NCBI RefSeq assembly: GCF_002006355.2
Contig: NZ_CP096980.1
Coordinates: forward strand, 2,294,001 to 2,358,000
DNA from: Clostridium felsineum DSM 794
Lineage (GTDB): Bacteria > Bacillota > Clostridia > Clostridiales > Clostridiaceae
Direction of reading: 5' to 3'
DNA length: 64,000 bases
In this document: positions 34,548 through 44,041 of the stretch, in pieces
Position numbering within the stretch: position 1 is the first letter of the stretch
How the letters are laid out: each line of letters opens with the position of its first letter
Translations under genes and position numbers: made by a program
The notes under the pieces: generated by a model
Databases searched by the model: none
What the model was told of the DNA's origin: nothing
The model's input: the letters and a program-made list of their open reading frames with translations, nothing else

Positions 34548-36584
34548 ATGAATATTAATGAAGATATAGGTAAGCTTAAAGGTGTTGGACCTAAGACTGC
34601 GTTAAAATTAAATAAATGTGGTATATTCACTATATTGGATTTGCTTCTATACTTTCCAAGAGATTATGAAAACCTCTCACTTTTATCGGATATTTCGAAG
34701 GTAGAGGATGGGCAAAAGGTAGTTGTAAAATGCAAGCCTTTAAGACTTATGAGTCAATTTAGATCTAAGAGTGGTAAGATTGTTACTAAAATTTTATTTT
34801 CAGATGGAGAAAATAATTTTTATGGCATATGGTTTAACCAGCCATACATAAAAAACAAATTTAACTTTAATGAAACCTATACAATCATGGGAAAAGTAAA
34901 AAAAACAAAAAGTGAAATTACTATAAATAATCCTATACAAACGAAGGATGAAGGTTTAAGTGATGAAAAAATAGTTCCAAAGTATGCTCTTTCAGGAACT
35001 TTAAAAAATACGTTTTTTATAAGATTAATCTTTGAGCTTCTTCAAAGTATTAAAATTGAAGAAAATATGCCAGAGTGGGTTATAAAAAAGTATGCTTTTC
35101 ATAGTCTTGATATGGCACTAAGAGAAATACATAGTCCTAATAATTTAGTGGAGCTTAGAGAAAGCACTAAAAGACTTAAATTCCAAGAATTATTTACATA
35201 CTCCCTTAAAGTTTTGATTTTAAAAGAATACCTTAAAAAGAATAATAGGGGATTCCCTTTTAAAATAGCTAAAGAACTTGTAAGTTTAAAAGAAAGTCTT
35301 CCTTTTAAATTAACGGAAGCACAAAATTTAGTCATAAGAGATATTCTTAAGGATGAAAAAAGACCTCAAGCAATGAATAGATTAGTTCAAGGAGATGTTG
35401 GTTCTGGAAAAACCATTGTTGCATTAATAGCTATTTTTAATGTTATAAAAAATGGTTTTCAGGCAGTCTTAATGGCGCCCACAGAAATACTTGCAAAGCA
35501 GCATCTAGAATCAGCATCAGCTTTATTTAAAAATTTTGATATAAAGATAGGTCTATTAACTGGAAGTGTAACAGAAAAGAATAAAAAAATAATAAAAGAA
35601 AAATTAAAAGAGGGAGAAATAGACCTTATAATAGGAACTCATGCCTTAATAGAAGATAATGTTGAATTTAAAAATTTAGGTATAGTAGTAACAGATGAGC
35701 TTCATAGATTTGGTGTTATGCAAAGAAACAGGCTATTTAATAAAGGAAATAACATAGATGTTCTTGTAATGACAGCAACGCCTATACCGAGAACTCTGGC
35801 TTTATATCTTTATGGAGATTTAGATGTGTCTATAATTGATACTTTGCCGCCAGGAAGAAAAGAAGTAAAAACTCTAAGTATAAAAAAGAGTAATAAAGAT
35901 AAGGCATATAATTTTGCTTTAAAGGAAATAAAAAGTGGAAGACAAGTGTATGTAGTGTGCCCCTTAGTAGAGGAAAATGAAAAGCTTGAACTCACATCAG
36001 TTGAAAAACTCTATAATGAATTAAAAAAAGAATATTTTAAGGATATATCTGTAGAAATGCTTCATGGAAAAATGCCGCCTAAAGAAAAGAATGTTATTAT
36101 GGAAAGATTTAAAAATAAAGAGACTACGGTGTTAGTTTCAACTACAGTTATAGAAGTAGGTGTTAATGTTCCTAATGCAAGTGTAATGATAATAGAAGAT
36201 GCACAGCGTTTTGGGCTTGCCCAGCTTCACCAACTTAGAGGAAGAGTTGGAAGAGGAGAGTATCAATCCTATTGTATGCTAGTTTGTGATATTAAGAGTA
36301 AGATTGCTGAAAAGAGAATGGAAATAATGTGTTCAAGTAATGATGGTTTCTATATATCAGAAGAAGACTTTAAACTAAGAGGGAGTGGAGAAGTTTTTGG
36401 AATAAGACAAAGTGGTGATGATGGACTTATTCTATCTGATATAATACAGGATATAGGTATACTAAAAGAGGCTAATAGTGCTGCTAAAAAATTAATAAAA
36501 AGTACAGTAGAAAGTGACATTGTTATAAAAAAGTCAATAATTAAAAGTTTAAAAAGTACATCGAAATATATTTGCTTTAATTAA
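34548..36584 (+). CDS. recG: ATP-dependent DNA helicase RecG
   Basis: Branch-migrating helicase for fork regression and recombination. N-terminal wedge (OB) domain (about 1-230, KGVGPKTALKLNKCG), Walker A GDVGSGKT, motif II DELHRFG, motif III TATPIPRTLAL, motif V STTVIEVGVNVPNA and motif VI QLHQLRGRVGRG. Length 678 is typical. The box is DELH where many RecG have DEQH. ATG 34548 has AAGGGAGGAT ahead. Confidence 0.97.
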   Translation: MNINEDIGKLKGVGPKTALKLNKCGIFTILDLLLYFPRDYENLSLLSDISKVEDGQKVVVKCKPLRLMSQFRSKSGKIVTKILFSDGENNFYGIWFNQPYIKNKFNFNETYTIMGKVKKTKSEITINNPIQTKDEGLSDEKIVPKYALSGTLKNTFFIRLIFELLQSIKIEENMPEWVIKKYAFHSLDMALREIHSPNNLVELRESTKRLKFQELFTYSLKVLILKEYLKKNNRGFPFKIAKELVSLKESLPFKLTEAQNLVIRDILKDEKRPQAMNRLVQGDVGSGKTIVALIAIFNVIKNGFQAVLMAPTEILAKQHLESASALFKNFDIKIGLLTGSVTEKNKKIIKEKLKEGEIDLIIGTHALIEDNVEFKNLGIVVTDELHRFGVMQRNRLFNKGNNIDVLVMTATPIPRTLALYLYGDLDVSIIDTLPPGRKEVKTLSIKKSNKDKAYNFALKEIKSGRQVYVVCPLVEENEKLELTSVEKLYNELKKEYFKDISVEMLHGKMPPKEKNVIMERFKNKETTVLVSTTVIEVGVNVPNASVMIIEDAQRFGLAQLHQLRGRVGRGEYQSYCMLVCDIKSKIAEKRMEIMCSSNDGFYISEEDFKLRGSGEVFGIRQSGDDGLILSDIIQDIGILKEANSAAKKLIKSTVESDIVIKKSIIKSLKSTSKYICFN

Positions 36585-36596
36585 TACTAAAATATT

Positions 36597-36625
36597 TTGT
36601 ATAATGTGTTTATGTATGATAAAAT
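36597..36625 (+). promoter_or_regulatory. Promoter candidate for rsmD-coaD
   Basis: TTGTAT (36597-36602), 17-bp spacer, TAAAAT (36620-36625). Confidence 0.4.
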
Positions 36626-36661
36626 ATAGACTAATGTATTTTTTATGTTAGGAGGATAAAT

Positions 36662-37228
36662 ATGAGAATAATATCTGGCAAAGCTAGGGGAAGAAAGATT
36701 TTACCACCTGTTGGAATGGGAACAACTAGACCAACATTAGATAGGGTAAAAGAGGCAATGTTTAATATAATTCAACTGGACGTTCCCGAAGCTGTTGTGC
36801 TTGATATGTTTTCTGGTACAGGAAGTTTAGGACTTGAGGCTGCCAGTAGAGGAGCAAAAGAATGTTATTTAATTGACAAAAGCTCCGTTACATATCCAAT
36901 ACTTAAACAAAATGTTGAAAATTTAAAATTTGATAAAGAATGTAAGACTTTAAATATGGATTCTTATGAAGCTTTAAACTACTTTAAATCAAAAGGAAAA
37001 GAATTTACACTAATATTTATAGATCCACCATACGCTAAAGAAATGATACCTCCAGCTATAGAAGAAATATCTAAGAATGAGCTTCTTACCAAGGAAGGTC
37101 TTATAGTTACTAAAATAGATTCTGATGAAACTATTTACGAAGGAAACGATGATATAACTTTAGTTGACCATAGAAAGTATGGAAAGACTATTGTATGTTT
37201 TTATAGACACAAGGAGGATAAAAAATGA
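36662..37228 (+). CDS. rsmD: 16S rRNA (guanine-966-N2)-methyltransferase
   Basis: 188-residue SAM methyltransferase. Starts MRIISGKARGRKI; RPTLDRVKEAMFNI, SAM motif LDMFSGTGSLGLEAASRGA and catalytic motif IFIDPPYAKE are all family signatures. TAGGAGGATAA precedes the ATG. Its stop overlaps the coaD start (ATGA), the widespread rsmD-coaD pair. Confidence 0.97.
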   Translation: MRIISGKARGRKILPPVGMGTTRPTLDRVKEAMFNIIQLDVPEAVVLDMFSGTGSLGLEAASRGAKECYLIDKSSVTYPILKQNVENLKFDKECKTLNMDSYEALNYFKSKGKEFTLIFIDPPYAKEMIPPAIEEISKNELLTKEGLIVTKIDSDETIYEGNDDITLVDHRKYGKTIVCFYRHKEDKK

Positions 37229-37701
37229 AAGTAGCAGTATACCCCGGAAGCTTTGATCCCATAACTAATGGACATTTAGACATAATAAGTAGGGCTTCCA
37301 AAGTATTTGATAAGGTTATCGTAGGGGTACTTATAAATCCAGATAAAAAAGGTATGTTTACTGTTGATGAAAGAGTAGAACTTATAAGTAGAGTTACAAA
37401 ACCTTTTGAAAATGTAAGTGTTCAAAGTTTTAGTGGTCTTCTCGTTAATTTTATGAAAAACAACGATTCAAATGTTATGGTAAGAGGACTAAGAAGTGTA
37501 GGAGACTTTGAATACGAACTTCAAACCTCGTTAATGAATAAAAAGCTTGATCCTAATGTTGAGACTGTATTTATGATGACTAGTTTAGAATTTTCATTTT
37601 TAAGCTCTTCAGCTATTAAACAAGTTGCTGTTTTTGGAGGATGTATTAAAGGACTAGTACCAGATGAAATTATAGAGGATGTACTAAAAAAAGCGAGATA
37701 A
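37225..37701 (+). CDS. coaD: Phosphopantetheine adenylyltransferase
   Basis: Penultimate step of coenzyme A synthesis. YPGSFDPITNGHLDI carries the TXGH nucleotidyltransferase motif, followed by RGLRSVGDFEYELQ and FLSSSAIKQVAVFGG (ISSS-like motif). Length 158. Overlaps rsmD by 4 bases. coaBC is encoded elsewhere in this window, so three CoA steps lie within 20 kb. Confidence 0.97.
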   Translation: MKVAVYPGSFDPITNGHLDIISRASKVFDKVIVGVLINPDKKGMFTVDERVELISRVTKPFENVSVQSFSGLLVNFMKNNDSNVMVRGLRSVGDFEYELQTSLMNKKLDPNVETVFMMTSLEFSFLSSSAIKQVAVFGGCIKGLVPDEIIEDVLKKAR

Positions 37702-37776
37702 TTTAATTATTATATTAGACGAGGCTAGTTAAATTTGTAGAGGTTAATGTTTTTTAATTTATAGGGAGAGATAATT

Positions 37777-38301
37777 ATGAATGTGGTTAAGTTATTAGAA
37801 TACTTAGGTGATATTATTGATACTTCTAGCAAAGTGCCACTTTCCAATAAAGTAATGGTAAGCAAAAAAGAAGTGTTAGATATTATTACTAAAATAATGA
37901 GCGAACTTCCAGAAGAACTCAAAAAATCTCAATGGATACTCAATGAAAAAGATAAGATTTTAAATGATGCTGTTAAAGAAGCGGACAAACTTAAAAGGCA
38001 AGAAATTGAAACTGTTAAAATGCAGATAGATAGGCATAATGTAACCTTAGAAGCGGAAAATAAGGCTAGAAGTTTAGTTGAAGAAGCGAAGATGGAAGCT
38101 AGGGAAATTAAGTTGTCTGCACTTCAATATGTTGATGATTTACTGCGCCAAGTAGATGAGCAAATAGAAGAGAGACAACAAGAATTTAATGAAAAGCTTC
38201 AAAAAGAAGCCCAGGATCTTTCGGTTAATGTTAGGAATGATTTCGATAGTATCAAGGAAATTATAAAAAATAACATAACAGAACTTAGAGAGGTTAAATA
38301 A
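37777..38301 (+). CDS. Coiled-coil protein of unknown function (ATPase-annotated clostridial family)
   Basis: 174 residues, almost all helical. After an N-terminal segment (VKLLEYLGDIIDTSSKVPL, a feature shared with similar clostridial proteins) residues about 60-165 form a charged coiled coil rich in Glu, Lys and Gln. No catalytic motif or membrane segment is seen. It resembles small DivIVA-like or ATP-synthase-b-like proteins in pattern only. GGGAGAGA precedes the ATG. Its 3' end overlaps the end of convergent ylbJ by 8 bases. Confidence 0.8.
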   Translation: MNVVKLLEYLGDIIDTSSKVPLSNKVMVSKKEVLDIITKIMSELPEELKKSQWILNEKDKILNDAVKEADKLKRQEIETVKMQIDRHNVTLEAENKARSLVEEAKMEAREIKLSALQYVDDLLRQVDEQIEERQQEFNEKLQKEAQDLSVNVRNDFDSIKEIIKNNITELREVK

Positions 38302-39439
38302 TCTTTTTTAGTTTATAGATCAACAGTGGTAACAATATTATAATTACTACAGCAATGAAAAGTAAAGAAGGAATTGGAGTATTATAATGTAAGTTAAAGG
38401 TGCTTATTGATTTATCTACATAAAATAACTTCATAAGTATAAAACATATAATGCTGCTTATTATACCTTGAACTACTTTTAGTAAGGTAAATCTTATATA
38501 AGATATTTTGTATTTTCCGATAAAAGAATAAATTTGAGCTATAATACATAGACCGCCAAAGGATGCAAAAAAGCTAAGAGTGATCATTTTTAAATCAATT
38601 GGAAAATTGTAAGAACATAACATATTAGCACCATTGGTCATTTCTATTATTCCAAGCATAAAGGTTTTGATAAAGCTGGTTTCACTGCCCTTAAAGATTA
38701 TGCTTTGTTTTAAAAGACCAATTATAACTGAAAAAATTATTATAAAGCTCATTATTTGTAAAATTACTTTTACTGCATTTTCTGTGCTTATTTTAAGAGC
38801 TATACCAAAGGAATGTTTTTCGCTAACATTCCTTTTTATTTTTTTTGTAGAGGAAATAACTTTTTTATTAGGGAGTATTAATCCCATAACTATGCAAGAT
38901 AAATAACAAGAAATAAGAAGTATGTAGCCTAAATGTTTATTTTTTAACATGGATGTCCCAATAGCGCCTATAATAAATAAAGGTCCTGGATTTGAAGCTA
39001 TATTTACAAGTCTTCTAAATGTAGAAAAATCAATTATGTTATCTTCATATAAGTCCGAGGCATACTTGGCTCCTAGAGGATAACCACATAAAATACTTAT
39101 GATAAGAACAATAGATGCTTTTTTAGGAAGTCTTTGAAAACTGCAAAGAATTGGCCCTAAGAATTTAGAGTAAATTTCTATACCATCATAACATATTATT
39201 AAATTTGATATAACTAAAAAAGGAAATACGTAAGGGAAGACATTGAAAAAGAATAATTTAGCACCAGATATAGAGGATGCGATGCAAACTTCTGGTTTTA
39301 AAATTATAAATAATATAATTAATGAAAGAAAAAAAGTCATTATGTAATTTGAAGTGCTTTTTAAATGCAGCTCTTTTATAAGTAAAAATAAAAGAACTGC
39401 TATTAAAGCTATAATAATTAGTAGAAAAAAAATTATCAA
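38294..39439 (-). CDS. ylbJ: Sporulation integral membrane protein YlbJ
   Basis: Polytopic membrane protein of 381 residues with about 8-10 hydrophobic helices. The blocks FPYVFPFLVISNLII, LCGYPLGAKYASDLYE and ASNPGPLFIIGAIG are typical of YlbJ, a nucleoside-recognition (gate-domain) family protein needed for heat-resistant spores in Bacillus. The start is TTG 39439 with AAAGGAG 8 bases upstream. tmcAL lies upstream on the same strand, as ylbM neighbours ylbJ in Bacillus. Confidence 0.9.
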   Translation of the reverse strand: MIIFFLLIIIALIAVLLFLLIKELHLKSTSNYIMTFFLSLIILFIILKPEVCIASSISGAKLFFFNVFPYVFPFLVISNLIICYDGIEIYSKFLGPILCSFQRLPKKASIVLIISILCGYPLGAKYASDLYEDNIIDFSTFRRLVNIASNPGPLFIIGAIGTSMLKNKHLGYILLISCYLSCIVMGLILPNKKVISSTKKIKRNVSEKHSFGIALKISTENAVKVILQIMSFIIIFSVIIGLLKQSIIFKGSETSFIKTFMLGIIEMTNGANMLCSYNFPIDLKMITLSFFASFGGLCIIAQIYSFIGKYKISYIRFTLLKVVQGIISSIICFILMKLFYVDKSISTFNLHYNTPIPSLLFIAVVIIILLPLLIYKLKKII

Positions 39440-39490
39440 GTAAAAAACTCCTTTAATAAATGTTTATATAAATAATATATTAGCTGTGAT

Positions 39491-40687
39491 TTAAACTATG
39501 ATAATTTTCTTATAATAATCATCTAAAGGACCTACTTTTTTGTTTATTAAACTATATGCCTTAGTTGCTTTTATATCTAATGACAATTCTTCAAAGTCAT
39601 AGTTATTAACTTTAGTAACTAGGGGAATTGAGCTAGTCTTTTTTAATAATTTTAAGATATCTCTACCTTTATCATTAAAGCCTAAAATTCTAGCATACTT
39701 TGGAGGCGATTTTCTTAAAACTTCTGTATTATAACAGTCGAAGCCAATGAAGTACTGAGTGAGTATCCTTGATATGCGAGAATAGGTATATCGTTTATTT
39801 TTTATCAATCTCATCAAAGAGCCCATATCATAAGAGTTTAGCATAGAATTATAGATCTTATTTTCAATACCTTCTGACACATCAGGTAAATGCCTAAAAG
39901 AGTCCTTACTTGTTAAAGCTTTATATTTTATATAATCAAAAATGTAATCCACATAAGTAAGATTATCTATATTTTCAATTATCATTTCAAAAGACTTTTC
40001 TGGCAGCGTATCTTTTATAAATTCAATATTTTCTTTACTCTTAAGTGAATTTCGTATTGCAGAGGCGCTGGAAACAGCTTTAAGCTCTAAATCGTTGTAA
40101 TCATTTCCTAGTCGCTGTATAGTATAGGGCACTATATTGCTTTTAAGTTTTATTAAACTTTTACAATATTCAACTCCTAATATGTTATTAGCTGATGATA
40201 AAACATTGTGTTTTGTTTCTTTACCTGATAAAGACAAATATTCCCTTAATGCGTTTGTTCTTGCTAGAGGAAAAGAAAGTCCTTTGTCTAAATATGTTTT
40301 TAAAAAGGTTTTATACTCATTTGGCTCATCATTAAGTATTTTAGAAATTAAATTTATATCTTCTATTTCGCCACTTTCACTTCCAAAGCAAATATTTGAA
40401 ATGCAGCCTAAGGAATTAAGAAGGCTTACAGCTCCGAAGGCAAAAAATTCAGCTGAAGATACAGCATATATGCAGGGAAGTTCTATTATAAGATCCACAC
40501 CTGACTGAAGAGCACTTTTAGCTCTAGACCACTTATCTATTATTGCTGGTTCACCCCTTTGAACAAAATTTCCGCTCATAACACAAACGACAACATCGCT
40601 GTTGCAAATTTCTCTAGTTTTAGTCAAATGATGGATGTGTCCACTATGCATTGGATTGTATTCAGCAATTATTCCAGTAATATTCAA
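39491..40687 (-). CDS. tmcAL: tRNA(Met) cytidine acetate ligase TmcAL
   Basis: Nucleotidyltransferase-fold enzyme (YlbM family) that uses acetate and ATP to acetylate the wobble cytidine of elongator tRNA-Met. GIIAEYNPMHSGHIHHL carries the HXGH motif, followed by VMSGNFVQRGEPAI and ELPCIYAVSSAEFFAFGAV. TTG 40687 is chosen because GAGGTGGT lies just upstream; the frame extends to 40723 without a site. Length 398. It uses free acetate and sits divergent from pta-ackA, which make acetate. Confidence 0.92.
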   Translation of the reverse strand: MNITGIIAEYNPMHSGHIHHLTKTREICNSDVVVCVMSGNFVQRGEPAIIDKWSRAKSALQSGVDLIIELPCIYAVSSAEFFAFGAVSLLNSLGCISNICFGSESGEIEDINLISKILNDEPNEYKTFLKTYLDKGLSFPLARTNALREYLSLSGKETKHNVLSSANNILGVEYCKSLIKLKSNIVPYTIQRLGNDYNDLELKAVSSASAIRNSLKSKENIEFIKDTLPEKSFEMIIENIDNLTYVDYIFDYIKYKALTSKDSFRHLPDVSEGIENKIYNSMLNSYDMGSLMRLIKNKRYTYSRISRILTQYFIGFDCYNTEVLRKSPPKYARILGFNDKGRDILKLLKKTSSIPLVTKVNNYDFEELSLDIKATKAYSLINKKVGPLDDYYKKIIIV

Positions 40688-40838
40688 ACTTACCACCTCA
40701 AAACGATTATACAGTATTTTCAATGCTTAATAAATGCAAACCTAGATGTAATCTTAAAAAATAAAGAGGATATTGAGTTTTAAAGTATAAAATTCCAAAA
40801 TTATCATTGTTTTAAAATCAATATAAAAAAAAAAGATG

Positions 40839-40868
40839 TTGCAAAAATAATAAAAGTTGTGTTATAAA
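40839..40868 (+). promoter_or_regulatory. Weak promoter candidate for pta-ackA
   Basis: TTGCAA (40839-40844), 18-bp spacer, TATAAA (40863-40868) in the 256-base tmcAL/pta intergenic region. On the other strand TATAAT (40711-40706) may serve tmcAL, but its -35 is poor. Confidence 0.3.
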
Positions 40869-40943
40869 GTATGTATAGTAAAATGTATTCGATTTAATTT
40901 TTTAAGTCAATATATTATTGGCATTACGAAGGGAGAAAATACA

Positions 40944-41945
40944 ATGGATTTAATGGAAAGCATATGGGAGTGTGCTAAAGGAGATAAAAAAAGAATAGTA
41001 TTAGCAGAAGGTGAAGAAAAAAGAAACCTAATTGCTGCAGATAAAATAATTAAAGAAGGTTTAGCAGAGATTGTTCTTGTAGGTAATGAAGAAAATATAA
41101 AAGCAAATGCAAGTGCATTAAACCTTGATATATCAAAAGCTGAAATAATGGACCCAGAGAAATCTAATAAAACAGAAAAATATGCTAGAGATTTTTATGA
41201 ACTTAGAAAACATAAGGGAATGACTATTGAAAAAGCTGAAAAAATGGTAAGAGATCCTCTATATTTCGCAACTATGGCTTTGAAAAATGACTATGTTGAT
41301 GGAATGGTTTCAGGAGCTGTTCATACAACAGGAGATTTATTAAGACCAGGTCTTCAAATAATAAAAACTGCACCAGGAGTAAAAATAGTTTCTGGTTTTT
41401 TTGTCATGATAATACCTGATTGCGATTATGGTGAAGAGGGACTTCTTTTATTTGCAGATTGTGCTGTAAATCCTAATCCATCATCAGATGAACTTGCAGA
41501 CATAGCAATAACTACAGCTGAAACAGCTAGAAAATTATGTAAACTTGAACCTAAAGTTGCAATGCTTTCATTCTCAACTATGGGAAGTGCAAAAGGAGAA
41601 ATGGTTGATAAGGTTAGAAATGCAGTTGAAACTACTAAGAAATTTAGACCTGATCTTGCTATTGATGGAGAACTTCAACTTGATGCAGCAATAGAAAAAG
41701 AAGTAGCAGCGTTAAAAGCACCTTCTAGCAATGTTGCAGGAAAGGCAAATGTTCTTGTATTCCCTGATCTTCAAACAGGAAACATTGGGTACAAGCTTGT
41801 TCAAAGATTTGCAAAAGCAAAAGCAATAGGACCTATATGTCAAGGATTTGCAAAACCTATTAACGATTTATCAAGAGGATGTAGTGCAGATGATATCGTA
41901 AATGTTGTTGCAGTAACTGTAGTTCAAGCACAAAGAGGAATATAA
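40944..41945 (+). CDS. pta: Phosphate acetyltransferase
   Basis: Converts acetyl-CoA and phosphate to acetyl phosphate. The single-domain PTA/PTB protein of 333 residues has KRIVLAEGEEKRNL, the CoA/phosphate region DYVDGMVSGAVHTTGDLLRP and the C-terminal DLQTGNIGYKLVQRFA. ATG 40944 follows GAAGGGAG by 7 bases; the frame opens at 40857 but lacks a site. With ackA 11 bases downstream it makes the acetate-forming, ATP-yielding branch of acidogenic metabolism. Confidence 0.97.
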   Translation: MDLMESIWECAKGDKKRIVLAEGEEKRNLIAADKIIKEGLAEIVLVGNEENIKANASALNLDISKAEIMDPEKSNKTEKYARDFYELRKHKGMTIEKAEKMVRDPLYFATMALKNDYVDGMVSGAVHTTGDLLRPGLQIIKTAPGVKIVSGFFVMIIPDCDYGEEGLLLFADCAVNPNPSSDELADIAITTAETARKLCKLEPKVAMLSFSTMGSAKGEMVDKVRNAVETTKKFRPDLAIDGELQLDAAIEKEVAALKAPSSNVAGKANVLVFPDLQTGNIGYKLVQRFAKAKAIGPICQGFAKPINDLSRGCSADDIVNVVAVTVVQAQRGI

Positions 41946-41956
41946 GGAGGATTTTT

Positions 41957-43162
41957 ATGAAAAATTTAGTTATTAATTGCGGTAGTTCATCAATAAAATA
42001 TCAATTTATTGATATGGCAGATGAATCCGTACTTGCTAAGGGTTTAGTTGAAAGAATTGGAATAAAGGGTTCTGTAATAACTCACAAGGTAAATGGAAAA
42101 AAGTATGTTACAGAAACACCAATGGAAGATCATAAAAAAGCTATAAAACTTGTTTTAGATGCTCTTTTAAATGATGAATATGGTGTTATAAAAAATATTG
42201 ATGAAATATCAGCAGTGGGACATAGAATAGTTCATGGTGGAGAAAAATATTCTAGTTCTGCTTTAATAGATGATGATGTTATGAAGTCAATAGAAGAGTG
42301 TGTTAGTTTAGCTCCACTTCATAATCCAGCTCATATTATAGGAATAAATGCATGCAGAGAATTAATGCCAAAGGCTCCAATGGTTGCAGTATTCGATACA
42401 GCTTTCCATCAAACTATGCCTGATTATGCTTATATGTATGCTATTCCAAATGAATATTATAAAAAATATAAGATAAGAAAATACGGTTTCCACGGAACTT
42501 CACATAAATATGTTTCAAGAACAGCTGCAGAATTTGTAGGTAGAAATGTAGAAGATTTAAAAATGGTAGTATGCCATATGGGTAATGGAGCAAGTATAAC
42601 AGCTGTACAAAATGGTGAATCTGTAGATACTAGTATGGGCTTCACACCTCTTGGAGGTCTTGTTATGGGAACTAGAAGTGGTGACATGGATCCAGCAGTA
42701 GTAACATTCCTTATGGAAAAGTTAAATATAAGTGCTTCTGAAGTAAACACTATATTAAATAAAAAATCAGGTATTGAAGGCTTAAGTGAAATAAGCAGTG
42801 ATATGCGTGATATCAAAAAAGGTAATTATGTAGATAAAGATCCTAAAGCCATTTTAGCTTATAGTGTATTTAACTATAAAGTAAAACAATTTATAGGTTC
42901 ATATACAGCAATAATGAATGGATTAGATTGTCTTGTATTTACAGGCGGAATAGGTGAAAATTCCTTTGAAAATAGAAGAGAAATCTGCAAGAACATGGAG
43001 TATCTTGGCATAAAAATTGATGATGCTAAAAATGATGCAACTATGGGAGTACCAATGGATATAAGTGCAGAAAGTTCGAAGGTTAGAGTCCTTGTAATTC
43101 CTACTAACGAAGAACTTATGATTGCAAGAGACACAAAGGACATAGTAAGCAAGTTAAAATAA
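41957..43162 (+). CDS. ackA: Acetate kinase
   Basis: Makes acetate and ATP from acetyl phosphate. MKNLVINCGSSSIKYQ, HRIVHGGEKY, VFDTAFHQTMPDYAYMYA (FDTAFHQTMP core), RKYGFHGTSHKYV and HMGNGASITAV are all acetokinase signatures, and FTGGIGENS lies near the C-terminus. Length 401. ATAAGGAGGAT precedes the ATG. The pta-ackA order is conserved in clostridia. Confidence 0.98.
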   Translation: MKNLVINCGSSSIKYQFIDMADESVLAKGLVERIGIKGSVITHKVNGKKYVTETPMEDHKKAIKLVLDALLNDEYGVIKNIDEISAVGHRIVHGGEKYSSSALIDDDVMKSIEECVSLAPLHNPAHIIGINACRELMPKAPMVAVFDTAFHQTMPDYAYMYAIPNEYYKKYKIRKYGFHGTSHKYVSRTAAEFVGRNVEDLKMVVCHMGNGASITAVQNGESVDTSMGFTPLGGLVMGTRSGDMDPAVVTFLMEKLNISASEVNTILNKKSGIEGLSEISSDMRDIKKGNYVDKDPKAILAYSVFNYKVKQFIGSYTAIMNGLDCLVFTGGIGENSFENRREICKNMEYLGIKIDDAKNDATMGVPMDISAESSKVRVLVIPTNEELMIARDTKDIVSKLK

Positions 43163-43165
43163 AAC

Positions 43166-43194
43166 TTGACATTTATTTTGCATGCTTATATAAT
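43166..43194 (+). promoter_or_regulatory. Consensus sigma-A promoter upstream of yceD-rpmF
   Basis: TTGACA (43166-43171), 17-bp spacer, TATAAT (43189-43194): both hexamers perfect, starting 4 bases after the ackA stop. Confidence 0.85.
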
Positions 43195-43281
43195 AAGTTA
43201 TGGCTGCGTTAATGATTTAACATTAAACAGTTTATTTTGTAAATTTTAATAATAACTTATTGATTTAGGAGCTATAATAAT

Positions 43282-43779
43282 ATGTTAGATGTTTCTGATT
43301 TAATAACAAAAAAAGTCAGCAAAAAATTTGTCGATATGAAACTTGAATTGACGAATTTTAAATTTGACTCTGAGGAATATAAAATCTTGGAGCCATTAAC
43401 CCTAAAAGGTCAATTGTTGATGGATGGCAGTATTGTGACATTAAGTGCTGAAGTTAAAGGTACTGTTGAACTTACATGTTCGCGCTGTCTTAAAAAGTTT
43501 CCATATAATATAAATTTGGAGATAGAGGAAAAATTCACCGACAATCCAGAAAATAAAGATGATGAAGTCATCTTTATAAATAACTATGAAGTAGATGTAA
43601 ATGAAATTGTTGAAAACAATATTATACTATCTCTACCTATGAAAAAATTATGTAGAGAGGATTGCAAAGGGTTGTGCCCTATGTGTGGCACGGATTTAAA
43701 TATATCTAAGTGTAATTGTCATGAGGAAAATATTGACCCAAGATTTGCAAAGCTTAAGGATTTGTTTTCGAATCATTAA
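43282..43779 (+). CDS. yceD: YceD/DUF177 family protein
   Basis: 165-residue conserved protein found upstream of rpmF in most bacteria. It has a CSRC pair near residue 69-72 and the C-terminal block CREDCKGLCPMCGTDLN, which looks zinc binding, ending DPRFAKLKDLF. In other organisms the family is linked to 23S rRNA maturation. TTAGGAGCT lies upstream. rpmF follows after 14 bases. Confidence 0.93.
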   Translation: MLDVSDLITKKVSKKFVDMKLELTNFKFDSEEYKILEPLTLKGQLLMDGSIVTLSAEVKGTVELTCSRCLKKFPYNINLEIEEKFTDNPENKDDEVIFINNYEVDVNEIVENNIILSLPMKKLCREDCKGLCPMCGTDLNISKCNCHEENIDPRFAKLKDLFSNH

Positions 43780-43793
43780 GGAGGTGTATACAC

Positions 43794-43976
43794 ATGGGAA
43801 ATCCAGCTAGAAAATTTTCAAAAGCTAGAAGAGATTCAAGAAGAGCTCAAACTTTTAAATTAAGTTTACCTGGAATGGTTGAATGTCCAAATTGTCATGA
43901 AATGAAACTTGCACATAGAGTTTGCAAGAAATGCGGTTACTATAAAGGTAAGGAAATAGTTGCTGTAGAAAAATAA
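43794..43976 (+). CDS. rpmF: 50S ribosomal protein L32
   Basis: 60 residues, MGNPARKFSKARRDSRRAQ, with CPNCHEMKLAHRVCKKCGYY providing the four zinc Cys residues. AAGGAGGTGT precedes the ATG. Both L28 and L32 in this window are the Cys-containing forms. A terminator hairpin follows directly, before plsX. Confidence 0.98.
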   Translation: MGNPARKFSKARRDSRRAQTFKLSLPGMVECPNCHEMKLAHRVCKKCGYYKGKEIVAVEK

Positions 43977-43978
43977 TT

Positions 43979-44008
43979 AAAAGAAAGTCTCGTGGCTTTC
44001 TTTTTTTT
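43979..44008 (+). terminator. Terminator between rpmF and plsX
   Basis: AAAAGAAAG (43979-43987), loop of 8, CTTTCTTTT (43996-44004) continuing in a T run to 44008. AT-rich stem; probably partial because plsX has little room for its own promoter. Confidence 0.6.
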
Positions 44009-44041
44009 AAGTCTGTAAAACATGTTGGTGAGGTGTGAATT

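Noticed and set aside
40857..40943. Longer Pta N-terminus from 40857
   Set aside because: No ribosome site and not like known phosphotransacetylases; ATG 40944 has GAAGGGAG.
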